A DNA stretch of 64,000 nucleotides from Marsupella aquatica. Lineage: Eukaryota > Marchantiophyta. The notes under the pieces were generated by a model. The model had not been told where the DNA came from, did not search any database, and was given only the letters and a program-made list of their open reading frames with translations. Position 1 is the first letter of the stretch. Each line of letters begins with the position of its first letter. Shown in pieces: positions 25,301 to 36,270 of the stretch. The stretch is taken from assembly GCA_973895155.1 (NCBI GenBank), contig OZ316898.1, positions 10,292,001-10,356,000 of the forward strand, written 5' to 3'. A program made the position numbers and the translations under genes.

Positions 25301-25790
25301 ACTAGTTTACAGGGAAAGTTGCTGCTCATGGACAAACTACTCAGGACGTCCTAGAGCTGCAAGTGTTCCTCAAGGGTAGCTATAGGGCCGAGCAAGCTAT
25401 TTGCTATTTGCTACCTTCCATATTTGCTACCCTGCTATTTGCTACCCTCAATATATGCTATTTGCTACCGGTTTCCATTAGTTTACAAGGAAAGTTGTTG
25501 CTCATGGACAAACTACCCAGGACGTCCTAGAGTTGCATCTGTTCCTCAAGGGTAGCAATAGGGCACAGCGAGCTATTTGCTTTTTGCTACCTTCCATATT
25601 TGCTAAGCTGAATATATGCTATTTGCTACCGGTTTCCATTAGTTTACAAGGAAAGTTGTTGCTCATGGACAAACTATTCAGGACATCCTAGAGTTGCAAC
25701 TGTTCCTCAAGGGTGGCAATAGGGCAGAGCGAGCTATTTGCTACCTTCCATATTTGCTAGCCTCCATATATGCTATTTGCTACCGGCCGC
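25301..25790. repeat. Tandem repeat, three units of about 153-176 bp
   Basis: Units start at 25301, 25477 and 25638, each beginning (a)ctagtttac or attagtttac. Each contains ttgctcatggacaaacta, aggacntcctagag and ttcctcaagggt, and ends in a run of tatttgctacc words. The units differ mainly in the number of tatttgcta(cc) submotifs, so there is a nested microrepeat inside the larger repeat. Copies 2 and 3 are the most alike. Confidence 0.9.
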
Positions 25791-26784
25791 CTTACAAGGC
25801 AGACCGGTGCAAATGCTCTACTAGCATACCATCTAGAGTGAACCCCATCGTCCATGATTCTGGGGCCGTTAAAAGCTACCATTGGGGCTGGAACTGGATG
25901 GGATAAAAGTACGCCCCATCATTTTAGGAGTCTAAATCCCCTGAATGTCCACGGCTAAATGGCATTCGTCCCCAAAATGGCATTTCAGAGAATTCTAATA
26001 ATGTGCAGTCAATATAACAGTCATGGAGGGTGTTACGAAATGCACAACTGAAACAATGCGGCTGATGACCGTGGCTACAGATAGAAATGAATTTAGGTGC
26101 AACTGATAACAGTCAGTGCAGATACTAAACGAAATTTACCGTCAGGTGGCTTTACGACAGGAACAACATTTCTTGATTTACCAAAGCAATTTCAATAGAA
26201 TGAAAGAGTTCCTTGACCAAAATTGGTTTTGGCAAGGAAGCTGATCGTTGTGAGATCCCCCACAAAGGATGTGCGTGCCCCACTTACCACAAACTGTCCT
26301 TCAAGGTACGAATCCTTGACAATCAATCTCAATCTGTGCTCGAAGCATAAACGTCGTAGCCTTCAGTCTCAAATTTTTCAAGCTTCTCAATGTATTTACA
26401 TGCCAGCTTCTGACAGTTCAACCAGCCAAATAAGGCATAAATTGTCCTTCTGTACAAAATATCCACTTTCCTATATACATTTTTTTGCCCTAGCCTAGGG
26501 ATTCAAATGATCCACGGAACCCTGTTCCTGATTCAGCCAGATGAATGAGATTCCATAGATGTTGGTGAGCTGGGACACCGGCTCGCGACCAGTGTATCGC
26601 AACTCTGCTAGCCTGCTAGCTTGGCAAGGCTCCACAATAATACAACAATGTTCCTTTCCCCGAGGAAGTAACCTCCATGTACAATATATACGAATCCTAC
26701 AATTTGGAGATCTACTGAGATGGAAAAATATTTCAGTCCTGGGTCCTCCAGCTCCGAGCATCAGACCAATAGCTTCGTCATCAA

Positions 26785-29700
26785 TCATAGCTGCACAAAA
26801 GTACCAGCGATAGTCAGTACCTGTGCACCATAGAGCATATCAGAACTTCTAACCGACTCGTTTTCTTCACATGAACTCCACTTACTGCCGAGGAAGGCAA
26901 ACAGAGGAGCGATGAAGTAAGCCTGTCCTCCTAATTTAAAAACATTAGGGTATTGAACCATCGTATTCAATTGTGAGGATAACCACGAGTTGCAAATGAA
27001 AGCGTCCTTAATAGAGAATTTATATACCTGCTTCTGCTGGCGACGCTTCTTAATTCGCAGCTGGCTAAGTTCATCCCGTAGACGTGCTGCAAGTTAACAA
27101 CAGAGTCGATCATCCCCAGACACTTAATATACTTTAGAGGACATCCTAGTTCTTGTCAGCCTGATATCTCAATTTCTTGGCAGTGACCATTTCAGATAAC
27201 ACCGTTCATTCAACTTGAGTGCAGACCAAATTCCTACCTGCATCGCTGTAGCGCTCCTCAATGGCAGCCATCATCATGCTACGTACGAGGACAAACTCCT
27301 CAGCTGCTGCACATGAGTCCGACTGAGGCCTGTACGTACATCCACATCCATGAGCATTCTAACCGAGCGTAACTTCTAGCAATTCAGAGAGATCAATAGA
27401 CGATGAAGTAATGAATAGGCAAGGTAAGGTCTAGTAGTAACCCATCAAAGCATAAGCTAAGGTTCTCTCACGTAAACGCCAAGTAGTAAATTCTCATCGA
27501 TCGACAGCAAGTTCTAATTACGTCATACCTATCAAGTTCCGTGAGTACGACCCCCACTGTTGTTCGTGCAGATCGAATTGGCACTCTTTCTGCATCAGTG
27601 ACAATGCGAACTCCATCACCGTAGGCGAGCTCCCTGTTCACTTGAATAGGGATCTGTGACAGTCCACTAGTAGATGAGCACAGACCCAGCCTTCATAGAA
27701 AATTTCAATCAACGAAAAGTCCCCATCGTCATGTCCTTCGCGAGTCATTCGATCTTTTCAAAGTTAAGATCATCGTCGCATGCCCCCTCGTCAACATGTA
27801 AGATTTTTCATGGACAGAAAAGAAATCGAGGGGTTCGAACTATTTGCCCCAACAAGCGGTGCGAATCTGACACACATGACCATGGAGATGGATGAATATC
27901 CAGTCCCCTAAAGTATTTTTGCGGACCCCTTGCTAAATCCCAATGTCAAATCAGGGATAATCGATTTTTTTGCATGAGAACCAATTATAATGGTCAACCA
28001 AAGACGCACAATCGTCTCCAATTGCCAAGGTTCCTGGAGGTTCTCCACCAGAGAGGGCACACTCCCTTGGAAATCGGGCCCATGTGGAGTCCCATCGAGC
28101 TACTCATAGAACTATCTAGTCAATCCCAACGTGGCAAATATAATCAAAACAACGGCACGATCATTTCATCATATTTACGAGTGAAGGCCAAGATAGACAA
28201 ACTACAATTAGCACTAGATAGGCGACCCGAGTAGGACGCCAAATGTGAACAGAGTCCATACCTTGCAGCGCACAGCTAGATTAATGGCATCAGATGGCCG
28301 AAGATCTAAGGACACCATCTTCTGAGACCCATCGTCAATCTGTAGCACAATGACAGTACTTAGAAGCGCAACACATTTAAGCACCAACACAAGAAGCGAG
28401 AAACCCGGCCCAATAATGAGAGAAAATGGATGTAACGACACAACTCTGGACGATCATATTCACCTTGCTTAGATATACTCGGGCATAGTAAGCTTCATGT
28501 ACTCTCCGGGTTACCCGCACAAGCTTCGCCTGGAGTAAAAGGATGGTCATTTGTTAGTCAGATAGAGTCGACAATCAGACCAGCCCACACATATGCCTCC
28601 ATCGCGAAGGGACTGAAGAACGACAACAGATAAATCTCCGTCAACCCACAAGAAACAATGCGAACGAATTACCTGATACCCCATCAATTCGAGCATGTCC
28701 CGCATAACTTGATAGACGGTTGGACGGGCCTGTCATACACAACAGGGAAATGGCTCTCGTCAGCGACATCCAAATCCACTTCTCACGACCACCCACAATC
28801 ACTGTCTCTCTCCCCCGTGCCGGCAAATAAGTGTATTTACTTCAGAATCTATCAATCAATTTCTCTCAATTACATTGTTGAAGGGTGATGGTACGACAAA
28901 CGCTGACGAGTCAGTACAGAAGTCTCTACAGAGATACATAACTACCTGTGAGTCTACATCATGAGGTCACACAAAAGATCAAAAAAGTACACTGAGAACT
29001 CTAGAACGACGAGAACCGTCCCATTCCTGATCCCTAGTCCACACCACAAACCGTCCTAACTCCGGTAGAAAGATGTGGGAACTTACAACTTGGACCTGGC
29101 GGACAGCCTCCATGAGCATTGTGCTTGGTAGTTCCACTGCCAAGCGCAAGAATTCGACCGTCAGAACAAACCCTCTGTATCACTACAATGACTTTCTGGG
29201 AAAATGAAAATAGCCTCACGAGTGAATCACAAAAGGCAAGAGTCTCGCAATTGCACACAGCGACAGAGCCTCGTTGCGATGGTCAAGCTTGAAAAGAAAG
29301 CAAACTTCAAATCATATGCCAACGGGGAAAAGATCGCTACTCACAAACAATGATGGGCAGCAATAAATCACTGCCGTCCTCCATCTTAAGTACAATGGCG
29401 GGCTGTGGGGCATAGTCTGGAAGGTGTCCTCCATCTGGGTTATTGTGGACACACTTCACAAACCTCCCATCCCGCATTTTTATGAGAAATCCATCTGAGC
29501 CGCTCTTAACTTCCACTGCACACGGCCAACAGTCAACCGTCTAAGAAATCAGCACGTACCCACTTTTCCCGAACACATTCAGCTCACTATCGACTCAGGC
29601 AGTAAGGAAGCAGCTGAACTATTCAATCGGAACAAGCACCTCCGCAGCTAGCCAATGAAAAGTCGACAAATTTGGACACCGCTTCTCCGGTGACCCGTTC

Positions 29701-30879
29701 TGTTCACCAACTCGCTCTAGCAAAGAAATCAAGGACCCTCCTTGACCAATCCTCAGGGCTAACTGCCAAACACCATTTACTTACGACAAAACTCTGTGAC
29801 TGAGCCAATTTCTGCATCAACTACAGTAGGTTGTAGCACCGAAGCGACAGATACGACACTGGACACGCGCAAGAATGAAAAGGAAAGGCAAAGCAACGAC
29901 AGAAACCAATTGAGACATACAACAAAAATTCGATGAAGGGAAAATACAACAGAAGACAAGCAGGCTCAAGCCCTCCGGTTACCGCATTGCGGTAATTCTG
30001 AGACCGACCAGAAACTCGGCTTGGAAACTGGACAGCAAGATCGACTGAGAGTAAGAAAGCCGCCGTGCTTATCAGCAGTGCTCCCAGAGTAACGAAGTAA
30101 TGACATGAGTTAATGGTGACCAGCCCTTGAGTTATCGGCAAAAATTGTCAGGGAAAGCTACAAAATCGTTTCTATTTCAATAGAAACAACGCTAATCATT
30201 CCAACTCAATTGCGCGTGATCTGGACTCGCTAATAGCCACGAGAGTTGGCACCCTGTGCTCTAGCCCGAGCGAATGCGGAACGCTATGAGAAGTTTCATC
30301 GCACAATTAAGAACTTCAGAAGAGACTAGTTGCAGGAGATTGAAAGCGAAGAAGGTCGTCTCGCAAAACGAGCTTCCAACCAGGAAGCCACACATACATA
30401 CAAAGGAAATTTCCCCGCAACCATTATCATGTTGAGCCCTCGGAACGGCATCCAACATCCCAGTATGTAGTGAACGTCATCCTCCAACTCAATTTCCAAA
30501 CTATCAAAACCTGCAAAAATTAAGAAGACTCCCTGCCAGAATCAAGAGGCGAGAGAGACAAGTCAGTAACCTCGTTCTTACCAGCTTCAATAATGCTAGA
30601 GTCGACGTAATCTTCGTCCCGTTCGCTGAAACCCTCTGCAGTACTACCATTGTTATTGAATGACATACTCGATTGGCACTGTTGGGACGCCCCTCGTTGA
30701 TTGTCCCTCGTCTCCCATCGCAATGATCCAGGCTGCTGTTGCAGCAGCCGCCTCTTTGCTATTGCACCGCCTAGTGGCTGCTTGTACAAGACCCTGAAGG
30801 GCGCTACCTTACGGCCTGGCTGTTGTGGCGTGAACAGCTGCGGTGCAGGTGCCACTGCCCCTTGTAATAGGACCGCCAT
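26785..30879 (-). CDS. BBD: Bifunctional nuclease of the BBD family
   Basis: Exons in reading order: 30879-30582, 29515-29345, 29136-29087, 28729-28673, 28529-28464, 28339-28262, 27653-27529, 27329-27238, 27086-27028 and a tiny last exon 26790-26785; total about 333 residues, the usual family length. After a variable N-terminus (about 85 residues) comes DEDYVDSSIIEAVEVKSGSD, then the DUF151 nuclease domain with DGGHLPDYAP, LPSTMLMEA, RRVHEAYYARV and SLDLRPSDAINLAVRCK. A UVR-like helical tail (EERYSDAARLRDELSQLR) follows. Known family role: RNase/DNase activity in basal defence, described in rice and Arabidopsis. The last exon is uncertain: acceptor CAG|CTATGA gives a stop at once, but reading through the last intron stays open to the same stop, adding about 80 residues. 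Confidence 0.9.
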
Positions 30880-31033
30880 GGCTACAATTGCTGTTTATTG
30901 CCTTGATCACGCTCACAATTGCAACCGCCCGCGCACTCCCCGGCTCCCTTCCCCAATTGAGAGGGCAAGGGCTAGAAACGTGACACCAAAACTCCAACCC
31001 GCCCCTATGTGCCAACAGGCGATACCTCAATTA

Positions 31034-31056
31034 CTCTCTCTCTCTCTCTCTCTCTC
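31034..31056. repeat. CT microsatellite, about 11 units
   Basis: An uninterrupted CT dinucleotide run about 155 bases upstream of the BBD start codon, probably within its leader or promoter. Confidence 0.95.
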
Positions 31057-31270
31057 GCGTCACGGAGAGTGTAAAGCACTCGAACCCAATAAAAAGGAAA
31101 GAATCTCTATACAATAATTCCGTGTCTGCCCCTAAAATCGACCTCCCCCGTCCTCAATTCCTCGTCTTCTGTCGTCAGTATCTCCTACCGATCCTACTCT
31201 CCCCTCGAACCCGATCTGATTCCCGAGACTCTTCGGAGGAGGAGCTAAACAACAACCGCACCACCTCCGA

Positions 31271-31273
<3 letters not shown>

Positions 31274-31317
<44 letters not shown>
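31274..31317. repeat. CT microsatellite, 22 units
   Basis: An uninterrupted CT dinucleotide run about 400 bases upstream of the BBD start codon. Confidence 0.95.
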
Positions 31318-31319
<2 letters not shown>

Positions 31320-31982
31320 CTCAATTCACCCACAAAACTGGGCCTACGGAAATCGAGTGCGTGCGGACGAGCGTGCACAATTGCGGAAGGCGCAGGCGAG
31401 GGAGGCGATACGGTACTCGATCCGATGCGTTGCGTTGCGTTGCGTTGAGAGGCGTAGTACTCGTGCAATGCGAGAAAGTAATGATAAATCTACGGAGGAC
31501 AAGAGCAGAGTGGATTGGAGTGGAGAGAAGATGCTCGAGAGATGGAGCGAGCAGAGTAAATTGGAAGGGAGGGAAGGGCTCGAGAGATGGAGCGAGCGAG
31601 CCGATCCAGTCCTCTGATTCGATCCGATCAGCCTAGAGGAAAAAGCAGGAACAGGGAACGGGACCGAGAGGCAGATGAGCAGGAGAGGAGAATCCGAGAA
31701 TGGGACGAGCAGTCGTCACTCACAATTCATTGACACTGCGAGACCACACTCGGACGACGACGAAGACGACGACGCGGCGGAGGCAAGAGGCAAGAGGCAA
31801 GAGCCAAGCTGCCGGAGAAAGGCTCCGTCCCTCCCTCCCCCTCCTCCTTCGCCGGCCGGCGAAGGCCGCTGCACTGGATAAAACCAGGTTGCTGGCGGCG
31901 ACGGGCAGCGCGGGCAGGCACAGTTGGGCGGGCAGGGTAGCGCCCCAAACCAACAAAAAACAGCGTGATAAGTAGGAAAATC

Positions 31983-32475
31983 AAAAATAATCGGGTTTAT
32001 CATGGTATGAGAAATTTGGTTGGTTCTTGATGATGTTTCTTTTCGTCAAAATCTCAAAGCAGACTCGTCCAACAGGATAGACCTTGTGCTCTGGACCTGG
32101 ACCATGCTGTTTTATGTAGGGTAGTCACAAGGGGACGATACCCAATTGTCCCACATGGATCTCAACAAGAAGCCAGAGAGGGTTGAAGGCCCCCAAAGCA
32201 GACCAGTCAGTTAGGGGCTGAGGAGAAACTAATATTCCCACCATTATATCCCACTGACACATACATACCATCCACTCCCCTTGCGTGTGGAGTGGGGGAT
32301 TGAATCTGGGACCTCTTGGTTCTAGGTTCGTCCCCTGGTCAACTGACCTAGACCAGATTGGTTGGGTCTAGGTGGTCACTCCCTGATTTATTGGGTTTTT
32401 ACTCTTTTTTATGAGTAATGTGTTCCATTCAAGAAAAATAATAATAATTGGGTTTATCATGGTATGGGAAATTTG
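31983..32475. repeat. Segment bounded by an approximately 34-bp direct repeat
   Basis: Near-identical sequences (aataatcgggtttatcatgg at about 31986, aataattgggtttatcatgg at about 32445, both continuing gtatgRgaaatttg) bound about 430 bases. The enclosed part contains a box-B-like agattcaatcc on the minus strand (about 32294) and a simple AT-rich end. It could be an inserted short element with a long target duplication or one unit of a tandem duplication; the sequence alone does not decide. Confidence 0.5.
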
Positions 32476-33006
32476 AGGCGGGTTGGCAATGTTGGGAGGG
32501 TAGGATACTTAGAGCCAAAAGAAAGATATTTACATTACTTGATGGACCCTAAGAGAAAGTTTTCTCTCCAACCAACCTAATGAGATTTTGGGTACATTAA
32601 TTAGGGGTCTCAATGCTTCAAAGCCGGGGAATATGACTTTTGGCCAGAAATAGCTTCTTGCAGGGTTATGTAAAAGTATTGGATTTCTTTTGTTTCACTG
32701 GACATACAATGACTTATGGTCATGGCATATGACCACTCTTTATAACAAACAACTTACAGCTTTTGATTACTTTGCCACTAAAGATGTTCTAATTCATAAT
32801 ACTGTCACTGTTTTTTCTGTATTTATAAAAATGCCACTATTTTGTATACGGATAACAAGTTTACCAAGGTAACTAGGAGAATTATATATGAAAACCATGA
32901 CATTTTTGTAAATACAAACAAAATAATGGCAATATTGTAAACTCAAACATCTTTACAATAGTGGCAATGAATCTGGTAGTCCAGAGTTGTGCTATCCTTA
33001 ACCTTA
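32476..33006. other. AT-rich spacer
   Basis: Nothing recognised. Several imperfect copies of catttttgtaaatacaa-like words occur around 32820-32960, including inverted ones. Confidence 0.4.
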
Positions 33007-33847
33007 ATTAGTTCGTGGACCCCTTGGCTAATAAAATCAGGGGGAAGAGCCAATCTGAGCCGTCTCCATTTCTTATCTCCGGAAATCTCGTCCGTCCATC
33101 ATAATGGCCAATCTATGGCTCAAAAGAAAGATCTCAAATAGATCTATGGATGGGTTCTGTCCGTTTTGCAAATGGGTTAATATTTTTCAAATGAAAAATT
33201 AAACAAATCCAAGCCTTCCTAGCCGTCAATTTTGTTGATTTTACGATCTTTGCCGTCCATTTTGTAATGCCTCTAGAAATCTTATTTATCCATGTTAGAA
33301 GGCGATCTAGGGTGCAAAAGAAAGATCTCAATGAGATCTATGACTGGGTATTTTTGTTTTGAGAATGAGTGTATAGTTTTGAGTATAAAATTCGATGAAC
33401 TTTCAAGATTCCAGCCATTCTTCCTCCGACCCCAATCCTGGGTTTCTATGTGCTCTTCCCAGCATTAATGACCGTACAATACGAGAGGTCCTTACATACC
33501 GGGAGTTGCGGTTTAACAAGGAAGTTATCAAGTTAGTTATTAGTCATATATTATTTATTATATGAAAAATACTTTTTATAAATCTTTGAATTTAAGTTTT
33601 AAAATTGGAAATGTAACTAAAATGGTTACATAGTGACAGTTTTAACCGTCTTGCTCTTTGCATTTCCAATGTTTTTACTTTTCTTTTTACAGCATGGCGT
33701 CCCAAAATTTACACCCTAATTGACACAAACACGAATGAAAACTATAAATTTGATTCACAAAACCGACGAGTCTTGTTTGTTGCGGTTGTTGTTGACGTGG
33801 CACGCTGTGGTGCCAGAAATTTTGGAAGGGACCTCTAGTGGGGTCCA
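33007..33847. repeat. Large dispersed repeat, copy B (841 bp)
   Basis: Direct-orientation copy of 12271-13104, alike from attagttcgtggacc to ctagtggggtcc with scattered changes. It contains the same internal duplication of about 205 bases. The flanks beyond both ends are unrelated between the copies, which defines the element's limits. The ends carry ggacccc and ggggtcc in inverted orientation. No protein-coding capacity is seen. Confidence 0.78.
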
Positions 33848-34143
33848 TAATTAGTTACTAAGTTAAAGTCCATCATATTTTGAGGTATGAGACAAGGACA
33901 TATTTAAAGGAAAAGATATAGAGGAATTTTTCAATAGTGAATAAAAGGCGTGTTCTAAAATTATCCACAATATAAATGAGTAAATGTCTGACTGGACATG
34001 GCTCAAACCCACTGGATCCATTTTCATACATGTGGGTCACTTGTACAGAAATCCCTTGTGTAATTTATTTACTTATTTCTGTCTCGGATGGTTGTGAGCC
34101 TTTCCCTGCCAGCCTGATCATTCAGCACAATAGACAACCTTAG

Positions 34144-34718
34144 CCCGGTTTGAACTTGTCGGACAAATAGGGCCTCTAGGGTCCGACAAATGACATATGT
34201 CGCCCCGGTTTATCCCGGCTGGGTGACAGGTCGGGCCGCAGGGTGGCGGGTTGGGCCGGGGGTAGGGTCGGGGGGTTGGTCAGGTGGCTGGGTGGGTCAG
34301 TTGGGTCGGGTCGGGGGGTTGGTTGGGCGGGCGGGCACGCCAGGCCCCGGAACAAAGCGAGTCCAGACAAAGCGGAGCCAGGACAACGCGAGCCAGGCGG
34401 GGAGCCGGGAAGGGCCGGTTGGGACAAGGCAAGCCCAGCCGGGGCTGGGACATAGCTGGCCAGTCAGCAGAGCGGGCGGCGGGGAAGGGATGGACGGGCC
34501 AGGAAGGGGTGGTCGGGCCGGGGAGGGGCATCCGGCCGGGAAGGGGTGGCCAGGGAGGGGCGGGAGGGGCAGGAGGGTTCGGGAGAGTCCAGGACCGGGC
34601 CGGGGGGATGGTTCGGGAAATTTTGGTCCTGGCCGGGGAATATAGAGGAATATCCGACATATGACCAATTTTTGATCCGACAAGTTGTCATTTGTCATGT
34701 CCAACAGTGAAAACTGGG
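34144..34718. mobile_element. hAT-like MITE, older copy, G-rich interior
   Basis: The left end CCCGGTTTGAACTTGTCGG and the complement of the right end CCCAGTTTTCACTGTTGG form imperfect terminal inverted repeats. The flanks are accttag (34137-34143) and accttgag (34719-34726), an 8-bp type duplication with one base lost. The right inner part (aggaatatccgacatatg) matches the element at 37740-38352, so both belong to one family. The core is a G-rich minisatellite of gggccgggg-type words. No transposase is encoded. Confidence 0.7.
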
Positions 34719-35162
34719 ACCTTGAGACTCATTATGAGTCTCCCATACTTTACTGCGCACACCTGCTGCCCAATGCCTACAAATTTTTTATAAGTGTAAC
34801 TAGGTATTAAATGAGATGAATGTTAAAAGGGATTTTGCACAAGCAGTTTCAAATCTAAGACATGCTCTGCCCCATTGACATGCTCTACCATGGAACATGG
34901 GGTCAGTTGATGATTCCATTGACTCCCGGCTCATATTTAACCTGATATCAGAGGCAGGCACAGGTGGGCATCTGGTAGATACATGCTAATCTGCATTGAT
35001 TAGATTTGATCTTGCCTTCTTAGCATGTGGCCTAGGGGTTATGAGATTTTGACCCCTTTGGTTACCCCATCTGAAAGGTTATCCAATGTTCCCGTGCAAT
35101 TTTCAGGTCATATATAGAATCAAACTACACTTGAAAGTTATGCTTGTTAACACATGGCTGCT

Positions 35163-35290
35163 CAGGAGCCATGGCTATAAACCGTTTGGCCTCACGAGCC
35201 TTGGGGAGTAGATCCTAATCCCCTTGGGGCATGGGTTACCCTGCACTTAATGCATTTCATGATTTTTTCCTTTGTATTTTTCAGGGCATT
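35163..35290. repeat. Dispersed repeat related to 14585 and 42690
   Basis: Contains ccccttggggcatgggttac followed by a T-rich tail with cctttgtattt. The same arrangement occurs near 14600-14700 and, in weaker form, near 42700-42775. Likely a short non-autonomous element family. Confidence 0.4.
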
Positions 35291-35439
35291 ATGGGAAAAT
35301 TCTTTGCTAATTGTATAAAAATTTAGTAAAAGTAAGTCTTTCAGGTCGTTAAGTATCTTAAAGTCATGTTCCTCGAGCATTACGAACAATAATAGACTCT
35401 CAAAATTGGAACTGGAGTTCTCACTGCAGTATATCCGAG

Positions 35440-36127
35440 ATCGAGAATGCATTACTACTATGTGCTGAAAGCAAGAAATGATGAACCTTGTACAATTATG
35501 GCGCCAACATATTATTTTCCCGGGCGGGGTGCAAGTTTCCACCGGGGCAAAGCGCTGCACCCAATTCGGCAGGCTTTTCAGTCCGGGCAGTTTGCCCCAC
35601 CCCAATTTGGCAGGATTTTCGAGTCCGGCCAGCAGGCAACAAATGGAAAAAAGGTTCCCCAGCGATTCGACACAGATACCAGGTCAATCAACGGGGCCCT
35701 TCCACATCGTACCTTTTTATCCGTTCTTGCCTCAAATCTGCCGAGATTCCACTTTTGGTCGTACGGGCAGTCGAGTCCACAGGCAGGCCAGGAGACGGCC
35801 GTCGACTTACAGTCCAGAAACTTTATATGGGGGCAGGCCAGGATACGGGCAGCGGCGCTGTCTGAAACTCTTGATCCCAGAATTCGATTGGTTGAAAGAA
35901 AATTGCCCACCGAATTATTTTCCCGCCGCGAAAACATCTGTGACGGGCAGGCCTTCGATTGGGTAAATTCGTTCCCGGAATTTTCTGCTGAGCCCGAGTA
36001 ATGACAGAATTTGGGTTCGGGTTGCGGTCTGTGCCTCTGTGGGGCCAACTTGTAGGTGTGGTACGGATAGAGAGACCACGGGAATATTTGACCGTCGATC
36101 GTGCTACATAAATCGTAATCGACGATG
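35440..36127. other. GC-balanced block with overlapping open frames on both strands
   Basis: From about 35500 to 36000 the composition is clearly more GC-rich than the flanks, and long frames are open on both strands at once (184 codons on plus from 35447, 193 codons on minus from 36159). The words gggcag, tccgggcag and attattttcccg recur. No protein family is recognised and coding on both strands is unlikely, so I read it as a diverged repetitive element rather than a gene. Confidence 0.35.
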
Positions 36128-36270
36128 ATGTGAAGGCCAGAGCTCGGCCTCGAGAGCAAGTGGATATTAGCAAGTGGATATTGCCGAGTACCCGAGTAAA
36201 TTAATTGGATAGGTCCTACGTGTCCGTGCGTTACCTTTCGATTTTGTCATATTCTTCTTCTTGCCAAGTA
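36128..36270. repeat. Dispersed repeat, copy 1 (pair with 38362-38500)
   Basis: Shares ggatattgcc, agt(a/g)cc(c/t)gagt, ttaattggata and cctacgtg/cctacatg in the same order and spacing with 38362-38500. The second copy begins directly after the MITE at 37740-38352, so the MITE inserted at the edge of, or inside, this repeat. Confidence 0.6.

Larger units (their letters stand above)
30880..31980 (-). promoter_or_regulatory. Upstream region of the BBD gene with CT microsatellites
   Basis: The gene's start lies at 30879, so this is its promoter and leader. It is GC-balanced and holds CT tracts of about 11 units (31034-31056) and 22 units (31274-31317), read as GA on the gene's own strand, and a GCGTT pentamer repeated four times (31427-31446). 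GA/CT tracts close to starts are common in plant promoters. The many open frames on both strands here reflect low stop density in GC-rich, repetitive DNA and are not called as genes. Confidence 0.4.

Noticed and set aside
25301-25790. CRISPR-like spaced repeats
   Set aside because: Units are contiguous tandem copies without unique spacers, in a plant genome.
29787-29822. Possible exon of the BBD gene encoding DAEIGSVTEFC
   Set aside because: It has usable splice signals and phase, but inserts residues into a conserved ungapped stretch of the family.
30440-30515. Possible exon of the BBD gene encoding FDSLEIELEDD
   Set aside because: Exon 1 joins directly to 29515 in phase and restores the conserved IIEAVEVKSG sequence; including this piece breaks it and no good donor follows.
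31357-32003. Several Arg/Ala/Pro-rich open frames
   Set aside because: Overlapping in many frames upstream of the BBD start; typical of GC-rich leader sequence.
32280-32360. tRNA gene on the minus strand suggested by a box-B-like word
   Set aside because: No cloverleaf, anticodon arm or acceptor pairing can be drawn; a SINE-like relic is more likely.
34190-34664. Long open frames in several frames on both strands
   Set aside because: They arise from the stop-poor G-rich minisatellite core of a MITE.
35447-36159. 184-codon plus-strand and 193-codon minus-strand open frames
   Set aside because: Coincident openness on both strands of a GC-rich block with recurring words; no recognisable protein.
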